Shown in pieces: positions 34,992-47,122 of a DNA stretch of 64,000 bases. The notes below the pieces were generated by a model, which saw only the letters and a program-made list of their open reading frames with translations, was not told the DNA's origin and did no database searches. Source of the stretch: Lindgomyces ingoldianus (lineage: Eukaryota; Ascomycota; Dothideomycetes; Pleosporales; Lindgomycetaceae). Made by a program: the position numbers and the translations under genes. The stretch covers positions 374,309 through 438,308 of the forward strand of contig NW_022985167.1 of the NCBI RefSeq assembly GCF_010093535.1, in the 5' to 3' direction. Every line of letters starts with the position of its first letter. Position 1 is the stretch's first letter.

Positions 34992-36930
34992 CTTAAGGGG
35001 TCGAAGGTAGACTCCCCGGTAAGAGACAAGAATGTATGGGGAACAAGCTTGCCGCAACGGCGATGTCAAGAAGCGAATGTGAAGGTCTAGGGGAGGTGCG
35101 CGGGGACTTAGCGGCTGGAGAAGTATTCTCCTAACAGACAAGGAATGACAAGCACGCAGATCCCTTACAAATGCCGATTGCTACCGGAAGCTTGTAAGTG
35201 ATCAGCAACTACCAGGTTAGCGAAAATCATGGAGCAATATGGATCGAGCATCTCTGTTCAACCCGCAATTTTCCAAATAAGGAAATTGACCTCAACTCCC
35301 ATCCAACCCACCATGGCCATTCTTCTCTGCTTATTATTGAGCTCCCAGCTGACAGAAAGCCAAGCAACTGTTATCTAGTGGCGCTCCATTGAGGGCTTGG
35401 GCAGGTGCATTCCCCGCCTTTTGCGCAACGTTGGAGTGGGACTTGTGAGTGAGTGTTATTATTGAGAGTTTGATGATCGGCCTGGCTCTGTTAATTGCTT
35501 GATGTCAGAGGTTGCAGTATGCAAGAGGTGTGAGTAGGTTCGGCTAGGATGATTGAGTACTGCAAAGGTGGGACGGGAACGGTTCCCAGACGGTGGAACA
35601 ATGCGTGACTCGGGTAGTGGGCGCAACAATAACGCGAGCTGTGCATCAATTGGCGATGCAATGCGTTAGTGACATCGTTCGAAAGAGATGAGAGGTGGGC
35701 ATTTGGCTGTCTGTGAAGTGTGAGGTTGAGAAAAGCATACATCATCCCTGAACAAAACCCTGGTAAGAGTCATTGTCGGTGCCTCGGTCCGTTCCTATCC
35801 TTCGCTTCCTTCGACTAACGTCAATAACAGCCCGTTCTTGTACCCTTTGTCGATTCTCATCTTCGTCCTCTCTACGCTCGATTTGTCTCTGTCGAAGGTG
35901 CTGCGTCCCTGCTACAGCGAAGTGATGGCACCAGATCTGCAACAACCTCCCAAGTACTCTCGTTTTCCACCAAATCGCTGGTTTCTCATCCGATCCAATC
36001 GCTGCAGCCCGAGTGGAGACCCCGGGTTCAGAGTGACCATCTGCTGCATCTCGCATGCACATTTTATTGTACTGGCAGAACAAGCAGCATGTGTTGGCTA
36101 TTGGCGTATTTGAACAAGCCACGCCTACGCATTGACCCCTCGATGTGCGTTTCCTGATTGCCGACTGCAGTAATCCTTCGCTTTCATCCAACAATGCTTC
36201 ATCGGACGCGATGATCCGCTTTACTTTTCCTAGTTCCCGTAGCTATGCCCTTCTCATCACACTCCATCTATTTTTTGGGGGTTAAGTCTTAGCTTCAGGG
36301 AGCAGGGCTTCCTGACGATATGCAGGACTGACGGACCTCAGTGTGTTTGCCATTCCTTGCCCTGTCTTGAATATAGGCTTCATTATGCCAGTATTCCTGG
36401 TTCGAGCCCTTCACAATAATTTACCATATCAACGATGGACGAATGGCAGAGATTGCACGACTTGTGCTTTCGGATAGGTAGCTGGCCGGGGCATTCCCAT
36501 GGGTAAGGAAGCTGATATGCACCTTTAAAACTGGTTTCACAAACTGTGGATCGAAGGCCGTATTGGGTTGCAACATCTATTGTGTTCGTGCTATGCTCAG
36601 CCAGCCACTTCCATCATGATTATCATCAGTTGCATCATGCAATATCATGTCTTCAAATTCCAGTTGCATTGTCTCAGATTGCCGAAACGAAGCTGCCTCG
36701 GACCGGGGGGATTCAATAGAATGAGGGTTCAGTATTTACTGCTGGGTCGGGAAACTCCTAAGGGTAAGAGTGGCGCTGATCCTGGAGGTACCGACCGATG
36801 ATGTGGACCATGGGGCGTATTAACAGTCTCATTTCTTCTGGCACGCCCTCTTTATCCCCCGCTGCACGCTTCAATAATCTTCTCCCCACTTTTCATTTCT
36901 ATTACTTTCTCGTCAAATACAAGAAACGCA
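34992..36930. other. Intergenic, divergent DUF2235 / Ppo promoters
   Basis: This 1.9-kb gap lies between divergent start codons. A reverse frame of 150 codons (35742-36194) has Cys- and Arg-rich, low-quality sequence and no homologue that I recognise. The Ppo leader just before 36931 is pyrimidine-rich. Nothing else is seen. Confidence 0.5.
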
Positions 36931-39900
36931 ATGCTTCGCAGATTGTCTAAAACGTTTCGGAAAGACCGTAAGAAAGAGAAAGGAGAAGTAAATGGATTTG
37001 CTGAGGAAAATGATAATGTCAAGGAGTCTGAGCCAGAGCACGTGGATCACTCCTCCGAACGGGAGGGTGTGAGCTCAACGTTTGCACAGTTCGCCCAGAT
37101 CATCCACGCATCTCACAGACCTCTCCCAACACAGACCGGAGATGGCTCCTATCTCAATAAAGAAGAACCCAGCGGGCTTTTAGCAGATATCAAGAAGATG
37201 GGGTTCAAGGATGTCGCGGCTTTGAAGGAGGTCATTGCGAGCAAGGCCAAAGGGGAGCTCGTGGATGACAAGACTTATATCATGGAGCGTGTGATTCAGG
37301 TATCATCCCCGATACATAATTTTATCATTACTAAGTACCATATCTAGCTTGTGAGCGGCCTTCCTCCGCTATCGAAGAACCGTGTCGAATTGGTCAGTCA
37401 CGAGTCTTATTAAACGACTTACTCCCTCTGATTAACCTTAGACCAATGCGTTCGTTAATGAGCTATGGAACTCTCTCCAACACCCACCTCTATCGTAAGT
37501 ACTAAACTTTTTTCTCCAATGCGCACAAATCTAATGTGAGAGCAAGGTACCTTGGGGAAAAATTTACGTACCGTCAAGCGGATGGGTCTTACAACGTAGG
37601 TAACTCAAGCCTGGCCTCCAGTTCCGGAGCTAACTTCCATAGAATATCATGTTTCCTCATCTCGGTGCCGGTGGGTTGCTCCATCGACATGTCCTTTTGA
37701 TTGTTCTTGCAGCCCAACTAACACTCTTCCAGCAAACACTCCTTATGCTCGCAGTGTCCAGCCCAAGACGATTCAGCCAGGAGCCCTTCCAGATCCCGGG
37801 CTTGTATTTGACAGCATCTTTGCACGGAACACGTTTACAAAGCACCCAAACAACGTCTCAAGCATCCTTTTCTACTGGGCGTCTTTGATTATACACGATC
37901 TTTTCCAGACCGACCACAAGGATATCACCAACTCTCAGACTTCCTCATACCTAGACCTTTCTCCGCTCTACGGAGACAATCAGGAGGACCAGAACAATAT
38001 CAGGACGTTCAAGGACGGCAAATTGAAAGCTGACTGTTTCTCTGAGCAGCGCATGCTAGGGTTCCCTCCTGGATGTGGCGTCTTGCTGATTATGTTCAAT
38101 CGTTTCCATAATTATGTGGTAGAGCAACTTGCCATGATCAACGAGAATGGTCGTTTCACTAAGCCTAGTGACAACCTGAGTAGAGAAGCGACTGAGAAGG
38201 CTTGGGTGAAGTACGATAACGATCTCTTCCAGACTGGACGACTCATCACGTGCGGGTTGTACATGAGTAAGCGTTAACCGTAAACCCCTTACTCACCTGC
38301 CTTAACACTGACGCATCAATCGAGATATTACACTGCTTGACTATCTCCGAACAATCGTCAACTTGAATCGAAGCAACACCACTTGGACTCTCGATCCCCG
38401 AGTGGATATGGAAAAGCTCTTTGGTAAAGACGGCACTCCTAGGGGAGTCGGTAACCAAGTCTCTGCCGAATTCAACTTGGTATATCGCTGGCACTCGGCC
38501 ACTAGTCTTCGAGATGAAGAGTGGACGGAGGCCATGTACAGAGACATGTTCGGCAAGCCTGCGTCCGAGGTCTCAATGCACGAGCTCATGATGGGCCTTG
38601 GCAAATGGGTTGCTGAACTGGATGCTGATCCTCAGAAGCGCCCATTCGCTGGACTTCAACGTGGATATGAAGGGAAGTATAGCGATGACGACCTCGTCAC
38701 AATTCTTGTGGATAGTATCGAGGACTGTGCTGGTAAGTTGCATCTCGCAGTGTTGGATTCTGAAGCCGCTTATCATTAGACAGGTTCTTTCGGGGCCAAC
38801 AACGTGCCCAAGGCCCTGCGCGCAGTAGAAATCATGGGGATGATGCAAGCTCGAAAATGGGGGCTCGCGACTCTCAACGAGTTCAGGAAGTTCTTCGGGC
38901 TTAAGCCTCACGACACGTTCGAGAGCATCAACTCCGACCCTGAGGTCGCGCGTCAGCTTAAGCACCTTTATGAACATCCAGACTTTGTGGAAATGTAAGT
39001 ATTTCTTCCATCGACAAGGCTTCGATAGCTAATGGTATTTTGTAGGTATCCTGGCCTTGTTGCCGAAGAAGCCAAAGTACCTATGGTGCCTGGCGTTGGT
39101 ATTGCTCCGACTTTCACTATTTCTCGAGCCATTCTGTCGGACGCCGTCGTCTTGGTTCGAGGCGATCGATTCTACACGATCGACTACCACGCAAAGAACC
39201 TTACAAAGTGAGTTTAAAACCATATATTGAGCAATGCCAGCTAACATTCTGCAGTTGGGGTTACAGTGAAGCTCAATACGACCTCAGCATCGAGCAAGGT
39301 TGTGTTTTCGTGAGTTTATCGCAATTCTGCTGCTTTTTTTATCCATTTTAATGAACATCAGTACAAGCTTTTCCTGCGCGCTTTCCCTCAACACTTCAAG
39401 CCCAACTCGATCTACGCTCATTTCCCAATGACAATTCCATCCGAGAATAGGAAGATCATGAAGAGCCTTGGACGTGAGAGCCATTACTCTTATGATCGTC
39501 CTGCATTCATTGAGCCGCGAGTTAACCTCATCAGCTACCTTGGTGCAAAAACTGTGCTCGATCAACAGGACCTTTTCAAGGTTACTTGGGGAGCCACCAC
39601 CGAAGAGCTCTTTGGCAAGGGCGGCGCGCTCTTCATGCTGTAATTAAACCCCTATTGTAACCATATATGGCAACAGGGCTAATTGTGATCTAGGTCTGGA
39701 GATACGCCTCTCCACACAAAGCAGCGCCAAATAATGGCGAAATCTCTGTACCGGGACAACTGGCAAAATGCCGTCAAGGACTTCTATGAATACATCACGA
39801 TCCGTCTTCTCCACGAGAAGTCCTTCAAGATTGCAGGTACCAATCACGTCGACATCACTCGAGAGTACGACATCTTCGCCCACTCCCCTCTTTCTACAAC

Positions 39901-41124
39901 ATCCTACTAATGCAACCCCTCAGCGTCGGCAACCTCGCTCACGTCCACTTCGCATCCAACATTTTCTCGCTGCCCCTAAAAACCGCTGAATGGCCTCACG
40001 GTATCTTCTCCGAACACGAGATGTACATGGCCATCGCTGTAATCTTTATCTGCATATTCTTTGACTTCGACGTTGTAAAGTCCTTTCCCTTGCACATAGC
40101 CGCTCGCGCGGTTTCCAAGTCCCTCGGGAAACTAGTTGAAGCGAATGTCAAAACTGTCAAGGCGAGTGGGTTCTTAGCGAGTATCTGGGATGAGACGATG
40201 GATAGTATTAAGGGAGGTCAGAGGATGTATTTGAAAGACTATGGAGTGCATATGATTATGCGGTTGTTGGAGAGCGGGTTGAGTGTGGAGGAAGTGGCTT
40301 GGAGTCAGATGTTGCCGGTTGCGTGTGCTATGGTGCCGAATCAGGCGCAGGTTGTAAGTCTGCCTTTCCCATCACCGATTTCTTACTCTCTCCCCCATTC
40401 CCAGTGTCAATCCACCGGTGTCTGTATAATCACCTAATACCCACAGTTCACGCAAGCTCTTGACTTCTACCTCTTCCCCGAAAACGCCCAACACCTCTCT
40501 GAGCTGCACCGCCTCTCACACCTCAACACACCTGAAGCTGACAACCTAATCCAACACTATCTAATGGAAGGCATTCGTCTCGCCGGCACCTTCGGCTCAT
40601 ACCGCGAATATGCACCTTCCAACCCATCGGCCGCATCCAATATAGCCATCAACGACGGCCCCAACCGCACCATTCCCATAAAACCCGGCTCCAAAATCTT
40701 CTGCTCCTTCGTCGGCGCTAATAGAGACCCCTCGCTCTTTCCCTCCCCAGACACCGTCATCCTCGACCGCCCCCTCGAATCATATATCCACTACGGCATC
40801 GGTCCGCACGCCTGTCTCGGAGAAGACGCATCCCGGATCGCTCTTACAACCATGCTCAAAACGGTTTGCAAGCTTAAAAATCTACGGCGCGCGCCGGGTG
40901 AGAAGGGGGTCTTGAAGAAAGTCCCAAGGCCAGGCGGGTTTTATGTGTATATGCGCGAGGATCACGGGAGTTATTTTCCGTTTCCGTTGACGTGGCAGGT
41001 TTGTTGGGATGGGGACTTGCCGGCGGTGCCGAGGGTGCCAGCAGGGGAGAAGGGGAAGGAGAGGAAGGAGAGGAAGGCCGGGAATGGGGTGAGTAATGGG
41101 GTCGGGGATGGAAGGGGTAAGTAG
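36931..41124 (+). CDS. ppo: Psi-factor-producing oxygenase (fatty-acid dioxygenase-P450 fusion)
   Basis: Fourteen exons (36931-37299, 37348-37392, 37442-37494, 37547-37595, 37643-37670, 37733-38266, 38325-38732, 38784-38994, 39046-39207, 39255-39309, 39362-39639, 39694-39864, 39924-40353, 40447-41124) give 1156 residues, the usual Ppo/linoleate diol synthase size. The N-terminal haem dioxygenase shows the distal histidine in LIIHDLFQTD (His236) and the catalytic YRWH motif (Tyr413, proximal His416). The C-terminal P450 domain keeps GPHACLG with haem-ligand Cys1054 and the helix motif NQAQVFTQ found in diol synthases. PpoA-type enzymes make 8-hydroperoxy-linoleate and isomerise it to diols; PpoC-type lack the P450 cysteine, so this is of the PpoA/LDS kind. 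These oxylipins influence sporulation and secondary metabolism. All splice phases agree. Confidence 0.94.
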
Positions 41125-42306
41125 TGAAGTACCACTAGTGCAAGAAGAGGAGGAGGTCGGTGGGTGGGACATGAAATTTGAAATACCAAATTGCCACAGA
41201 AAGGTAGTAGGAGGGAATGCTAGGGCAGTGAAGGGAGGTTAGTACTGACGGTCATGAAAGTCACGTCACGTCTCCACGGTCGCTTTATAGTAGGCACAGC
41301 GTAGTATTTTCATCCTATAAGTTTAGGCTAGTAAATCCATATCCAACACTGTGCTGCACTTTTATTAGTTACACTAGGACATGCCTGGCCATAGTTTAGG
41401 ACAGGAGCCTTAACTCTGTTCACGTTCCCCCTAGTTACAGCTGGAGGTTTAGCAGATAAACTCTATACCAGTCACGTCCTACTTATGTAATAACATGATG
41501 TACAGTTAGAAGCTTTAACATCTACGATGACACGAAACCCGCAATGCCATTTATAGGTATAGGGGTGTAAGTTACAATACGACTAAAAAACACTATAAAA
41601 AAAACTATAGTTCAAAGAAACCAAGAGATAATTTGTTTCTGGTAAGCTCGGTAGATTTTAAGTAAGGTACAATGGTAATGAAATACGGCAGAAAGATCTC
41701 TCTGCTTCATTGCACCTGGTATAAACTGTCATGTGTCTCGTCTCCATGCTGATGCTCGCTCATAATACATGTTAGAATCCATCATAATCGGTGTAAAAAC
41801 ACCCACAATCAGGCAAGGCAGCCCCCTAGCTCGATTTGACGAGCTCTAGAAAACCTGTAGAAACTCCATCCCCTATCTTTGTGATGGTACTTGAACACCC
41901 CCTACGCTAACTGTACGCCAGCCATACGAACATAGGAACATAGACAGCCGAAGCTATAAGCGCTAGTGGGAACTCCCCTTCCTTCACTACTAATTGATAC
42001 TCCGAGTTCCGTTGCGCCAAGATTTGTATAATTGGGTTGATGGCTGTCCGTCTACCATCTCCGTCGCCATCGTTATGATGCTAGTGCACGACACTGCAAG
42101 CTAGGAGGAATTACTACTGACTCTTTAGGCTCTCGTTCTCTTCGCCAATACGCGGCGGGCTCCTTGACTTGGGTCCATCTTTCCGGCAGGGAGACACACT
42201 GCGCCTAAATTCGGGTCAGCCACATAGTCAACTCAACTACTCGAAACCGAAGATATGCGGCATCAGCAGAAAGCTGGGAGCGTAAAGGAAAAGAAAGTGA
42301 GGAGAC
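41125..42306. other. AT-rich intergenic DNA
   Basis: This 1.18 kb after the Ppo stop is AT-rich, dense in stops, and includes A-runs and a small inverted repeat (CTATA...TATAG, about 41590-41610). It may be an old mutated insertion, but no terminal repeat or protein trace identifies one. Both flanking genes end here. Confidence 0.5.
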
Positions 42307-43224
42307 TCACGACCTCCGCCTCTCGCCTTCCTTCCTTTGAGAATCGATGATCCTGACCATAGTCTTCCGTCCCGCCTGCGCATTGACGTTCTGCCCAGAC
42401 ATACTCATGCTGATCTTCTTACTTGCATCCGCGCGCAAGAGTCGCTTCAGTAGCAGATGCTTCATCAGTAAGCACACGAATACCCCACAATCGCTCCCGT
42501 TCTCCTGTTGCGGCGAATCGCTCATGTGGATGAAACCCAGCTTCTTGCCAAGCAGCACTTCTAGTTTTGCAGATGTGTTCCGAGCTTCCATGTCGTTGCA
42601 CGGTGCCAGTGAATCGTAGTGGAAACTGACGCCATCAATGATGGAGACGAGAAGGAGAGACCAGTGCGAACCGCCTTCTGCGAGGTTGACATCGCGGTTG
42701 TCGTTGATGGGGAGGAAGATGTGGGTGGTTTTGGAGAAGTTGGGGAGCACCTCCTTGAGGGTGAGTGGGTCCGGGGTGTTCATGAGCATGAATGACATTG
42801 AGGGACGGAGGAGCACGATTTGCGCGGCTGGGACGCGAGATAGCTCTTCGCGCTCAAGGTACCTGGGCCATAGCCTAGGTCAGCCATAGGGAGGGGCAGG
42901 GAGGAAAGACATACTCTTCCCAGAAGGCAATCGCATTGTCCGTCAACCAGTCGTGCTTGATGCTGTCCACGTCTAGCTTTGTCACTAGCAATAATCTAGT
43001 CAGTAACTGCATCAAAACAAATAATTCCAAATGCGAGGTTGTCCTGCGCAAGCGCAAGACCAGAATCCATACACGCACCGCGTACATCATGATCTGTTGG
43101 TTCAGGATTAGTCTCCGCACTTAACAAAGAAGAGATACTCACAGCTTAGATACGCATCATCAGGACTCAAGTTATCCCCAAAGTGGCGGCGCACCCTATC
43201 GATGGTGTTGGACACTGACGGCAT
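42307..43224 (-). CDS. SENP8/NEDP1-like deneddylase (Ulp1-family cysteine protease)
   Basis: Four exons (43143-43224, 43079-43093, 42915-42984, 42307-42862) encode 240 residues. The C48 catalytic set is complete: His122 in GGSHWSLLLV, Asp139 in FHYDSL, the oxyanion glutamine (about Gln175) and Cys181 in QENGSDCGVFVC. The N-terminal YHDV...HDWLTDNAIAFWEEYLE block is the SENP8/Den1 form rather than Ulp1 or Ulp2. Such enzymes remove Nedd8 from cullins and other proteins, or process its precursor. The second exon is only 15 nt long. The start is the first ATG of the frame. A GTGAGT immediately follows the last sense codons at the stop, so an extra 3' exon cannot be fully excluded. Confidence 0.88.
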
Positions 43225-43851
43225 GACTCCAGTTCCGGTGCTTCCTCTCCGTTTCGCCGACAGATCTGGCAGGACAGTATCTGGGATGAAGAAAGAAAGG
43301 AAACCCGAGCAGCAGATGGAAGTTGCGCGGAGAGGACAAGGCGTCCGAAGACCGCGGCGAGTTTGGTTGTGCTGCAAGTTAGGAGTTGTCTGTCTGCCTA
43401 GTCGCGGGCTTTGGTTGGGCTGGGTAGGCGTGGCGTCGAGTCTTCGCGGGGCGGAAACGCAGGGGATAGATTGACGTAGGCGGCACTGATTGGGACCGCC
43501 CGAGGAAACACCGCCTAAAACAGCGTCCAGTTAACATTTGTCATTGGTCAATGGCAATCAAATGGGTTAAATGGGGTTTCAGGACAGGCCAGATACCGAG
43601 GTTTACGATATAAACAGACACTGGCTTAAGTGACGGCAGCTTTCATTCGTCTAAGAAATAGCCTCCTTGGTTGAGAAAGTTTCCCACGCAAACAGGGAGA
43701 AGAGATTGGATATCGAACCCTGCACAAAACCCCAATTGAAAACCTCTACCCAAACAAGCCGTGATCGTACACAAAACTCGTCATTCATCACTCTTTCTTT
43801 TCCCCCCTTGCTCTGAGATGCCTGTAACTCAAAACCAGGACCTGCATCCCC
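43225..43851. promoter_or_regulatory. SENP8-like promoter and Zn2Cys6 gene 3' flank
   Basis: This 627-bp gap contains the upstream region of the deneddylase and the 3' UTR of the next gene. There are only short frames and no recognised motif. Confidence 0.45.
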
Positions 43852-46433
43852 TCATCCAAATCCAGTAAAAGCCGACTGCGTAAACTGATCCCCAACCAGT
43901 TGCGTCGGCAGCGCTGTCTGATTATCATTCAAAAACCAACTCCAATCCTGATCGATATCCATAGGCATATTCTGCCACGAGAAGTTGTTCGTTGGAAGTG
44001 GGAAGTTGTTCATGCTATCGTCGTTGATCTGTGTGCCTAGGGAACTGCCATTCGCACTGTCGGCAGTATTGTTAGTACCCAGGTTATAAAAGCCATCGTA
44101 CGAAACAAAGGGGTCAGTATTCAAGTTGAATGCGTCCTGTGAGGTTGATGTAGTGGTTGTAGCTGTCAGATTTGCCCCAAACAGATCTGATCCCGTATTC
44201 TCCGACGACGGTGTAAACTGTGATGGCGAAGTCGTCGAGGGGTTAGGATTGATGGTCCCAACCTTCTTGTACTTCGGCCCGGGTATCGCTGGCTTTCCAC
44301 CTCGCCGAATCGAAATAGTGCCAAAATACGGAATCACAAAATCCGTAAAATCGTCGCAACCCCCTTCTGCACGTCCCCAGTCCGCTTTGAATTTGCGGAG
44401 CATCTTCTCCAGTACTTCTGCACTTTGAAGAGCCACTTTCCCTCCCTTTTCGGATGATGCACGTCGAAAGATGTCGATGCTTATCTCGATTAGCCGGACA
44501 TCTGTCTCTTGGTCCTTGGGTGATACCCCGCCCATTACAACACCGAAGTTGAAAAGCCCAAGCATGATAAGTACAGCCGAGGTGAAGCCGATGAAGTCGA
44601 CGGCTTTGCATTCGTATAGGGGTTGAACTTCGCCCGTTCGGAGGCATTGGTATAGTCGCAGGACTTCCCGTGATCCATTAAGACAGGCAGTGCGACTATA
44701 TGCGAAGCGTGAGTTCGACTGCGACTTTAGCATGAATGGGAGATGGAGGTAGACGCGGATCTGGTGGTAGACCATCTGTGCCATCAAGCGTTCGCGAAGG
44801 TCGGCCGCGTTGCCCTCAATGTCCGCCATTAGGCTAGAAAATTCGATCCAATTAGGATCCAGCTTCTTCCACAGATCTTCCAGCTCTTGGTCCAACTGAA
44901 GCGCCCAGGCGAAGGACTGCTCCGCAACGCCTTGATTCCTATCGATGACCTTACCGGCTAGTATCGACACTTTGTTCATAAAGATCAGTGGTGCCATAAA
45001 CTCTCCGCCCATTTCTGGTAACGTCAAATCGCAGTGCGTGTCGCTGATGCCGTAAGGAAGCCCAAGGAGTAACGACAAGAACCGATCGCCATGATACAAG
45101 GACCACCATATACTCTCATGTGCAGCTGATGTTGTTCGTTTCCGATGAAGACCCTTATTGATATTAGCACCTAGCGCAAACCCAAGGCATGGGTAGTACG
45201 TACCATGAGCTGTGTATACATAAGACCCTTGCGGTACGCAAGCCACGCCCTCCGCGGCTGACCGACATCCGCATACCATTTCGCCTTCAAAATCAAGCAC
45301 TCCATACCTTCAAGGGTGGCAGCGTACTCGTCATCCGCGAGCATATATTGATCAACAGCTTCGATGTATCGACCAACGTCATTTTCGTCTGAGCAAATAC
45401 CGACGCTCAGCACAACAGTGGCGATGGCGCCAATGTTCCCTTCGGCCAAAGCTTTGGCAGCGAACTGGGGTAGTGTGTGCTCTCCTGACGTTCCACTGCA
45501 TTTACGTCTCCATGTCTCCCACCATTCGCTATTAGTGTTCAATATCCTGGTGAGTTGGTCATATGGGGGTAGGACTGCAAGAAGACCTTTCTTGGCGCGC
45601 TCCCGCTTAGCTTGGAAGGCGGCCGAGTTGTTTTCGTCCATGTCATCTGTGTTTTTGCAAGTAACTGTGTAGCGTTCGGTAGCCGCAAGGCTCGGCGACG
45701 GAGCCGAGTCTTTTCGCTGCGGTTCCATTCGCTCCTTGATCCGCACTTCGGCATCGTTGAGCTGCATGAGTTAGTACGAGAACCCACATTGAAAGGGGCT
45801 CTACGCACAGCATCCTCAAGGACAGAGAGAATAGGGACATGGTGTCCACGCTCAGACGGGGCATGTTGCAGACCTTGAAGCACCGACGACGATGTCTCAG
45901 AAGAAAGAGGCGTGGGTGGGAAGGTATCACGAGGAATTACATTCGGGGTCTTCGACGAGCTTGTCTGAGTCTCGGTGGCACTTCTCTCGGTCTTATCCTC
46001 GAGAAGGGAATCGACGAGAGCTTCTAAGCGTGATACTCGTTCGCGAAGATTCTTCCTGTGGTCGACAATGACGTCCGGGTTGGCATTCTCTTGATCAATG
46101 CATCGTGACCCACGGGCAAAGCATTCAGAGCAGACATTAGGATTGTCGGGAGGGAAGATGCAACGAATCTTCCGACGTCGGCCTAGTCTCAAATCAGAAA
46201 CGGTCCGAGCAGTGTAAAAACACGTGCGTCATTGAAAGGGAATTGGAATGGTGGAAATGAGAACAGAATTCAACGTCCTAAGGAAAGGGAATACTGATGC
46301 AAGGGAGACGAGGCTGAATACAGAGTAAAGGAAAGTAATAAAGGGTAATTCAAACCCACTTACATTCAAAGCAACTATGCGTCCCTTTCCGCATTTTCTT
46401 TCGAATGGACAAATCCGTGACCTCCTTTGGCAT
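43852..46433 (-). CDS. Zn2Cys6 fungal transcription factor
   Basis: Four exons (46364-46433, 45809-46182, 45204-45761, 43852-45153) give 767 residues. The binuclear zinc cluster spans residues 21-51 with all six cysteines (Cys21, 24, 31, 41, 44, 51) in the pattern CFECRRRKIRC then CSECFARGSRC. The first intron splits the codon of Cys24. A short coiled coil follows (KNLRERVSRLEALVDSLLED, about 65-85), as usual for dimerisation. The fungal-specific middle homology region is clear at about 270-480 (ESIWWSLYHGDRFLSLLLGLPYG). The C-terminus is Asn-, Ser- and Thr-rich, like an activation domain. Intron 2 has a textbook TACTAAC branch site. The target pathway is unknown. A transposon lies about 0.5 kb upstream of the start. 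Confidence 0.92.
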
Positions 46434-46963
46434 GTTCGCGCGTTTTTCGTTCGTTCGTCCGACAATCGAACCGTGATGATGATGGTATAATATGCTCGCA
46501 CTCGAGCACTCCTCGCCTTCGTCGGTTAGTGGGTCGAGGAGGGAGGAGATCAGAATTCAAAATATAATCAACAGCACCCTTCTTCTCACAGAATCATACC
46601 ACAATCAAAAAAAGGAAAAGACGACGTAATCCCTATTCACGAAAAATGGCAGCCTGAACACGGAGGTAAGTCAAGGTGAATGGAGGGTGCTTCGTCGGAC
46701 GAAAGACGGCCCAACGGCGTCTTTAATGCTGAAGCTCTCACTCTCGTAAGCAGGCCTTGCTGACAGATAAAACTCGTGCGCGAGCACATTCCATAGAAGA
46801 CAGATAAACTCTACTCGCAACCATGTACTTGGCGTGACCAACAACCCCTTGAGTTCATCTACGAACTGGGGAAGGATGGATGCAGCCAGCATGCATTGCG
46901 CGTGCGTCCATTTGAGAAAGAGTTGCGAACACACCCCTGGGGGGTACAGAACAGGTTTAGCGG
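46434..46963. promoter_or_regulatory. Upstream region of the Zn2Cys6 gene, up to the transposon
   Basis: This 530-bp stretch must contain the proximal promoter. An 87-codon reverse frame (46671-46934) has protein-like hydrophobic stretches but no recognised domain and no clear splicing to its surroundings. Confidence 0.4.
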
Positions 46964-46965
46964 TA

Positions 46966-46988
46966 CAGTCAACTCTCGATGGCGCGAT
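46966..46988 (+). repeat. Left terminal inverted repeat of the transposon
   Basis: The sequence begins CAGTCAACTCTCGATGGCGC and is the exact reverse complement of 48736-48758 over 23 bases. It is preceded by TA at 46964-46965. Confidence 0.95.
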
Positions 46989-47122
46989 GCGCGATTAAAC
47001 GATATTTCGATATAGCGATACATTTCTCAAACCTGAATTAATTTCCCACCAAAATATTCCATTTCGCGATACCTACTATATCGCAAGCTTTTAGCTAGAT
47101 TATTGTTATATCAAGAGATAAA

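Noticed and set aside
34992..35141. 50-residue N-terminal extension of the DUF2235 protein
   Set aside because: The extended frame begins with TTG; the first ATG is at 34991, right before the conserved region.
35742..36194. 150-codon reverse frame in the Ppo upstream region
   Set aside because: Arg/Cys-rich, no domain, no conserved motif; probably chance in a promoter region.
36395..36415. GGTTCGAGCCC, reminiscent of a tRNA T-loop
   Set aside because: No matching acceptor stem, anticodon arm or D arm around it.
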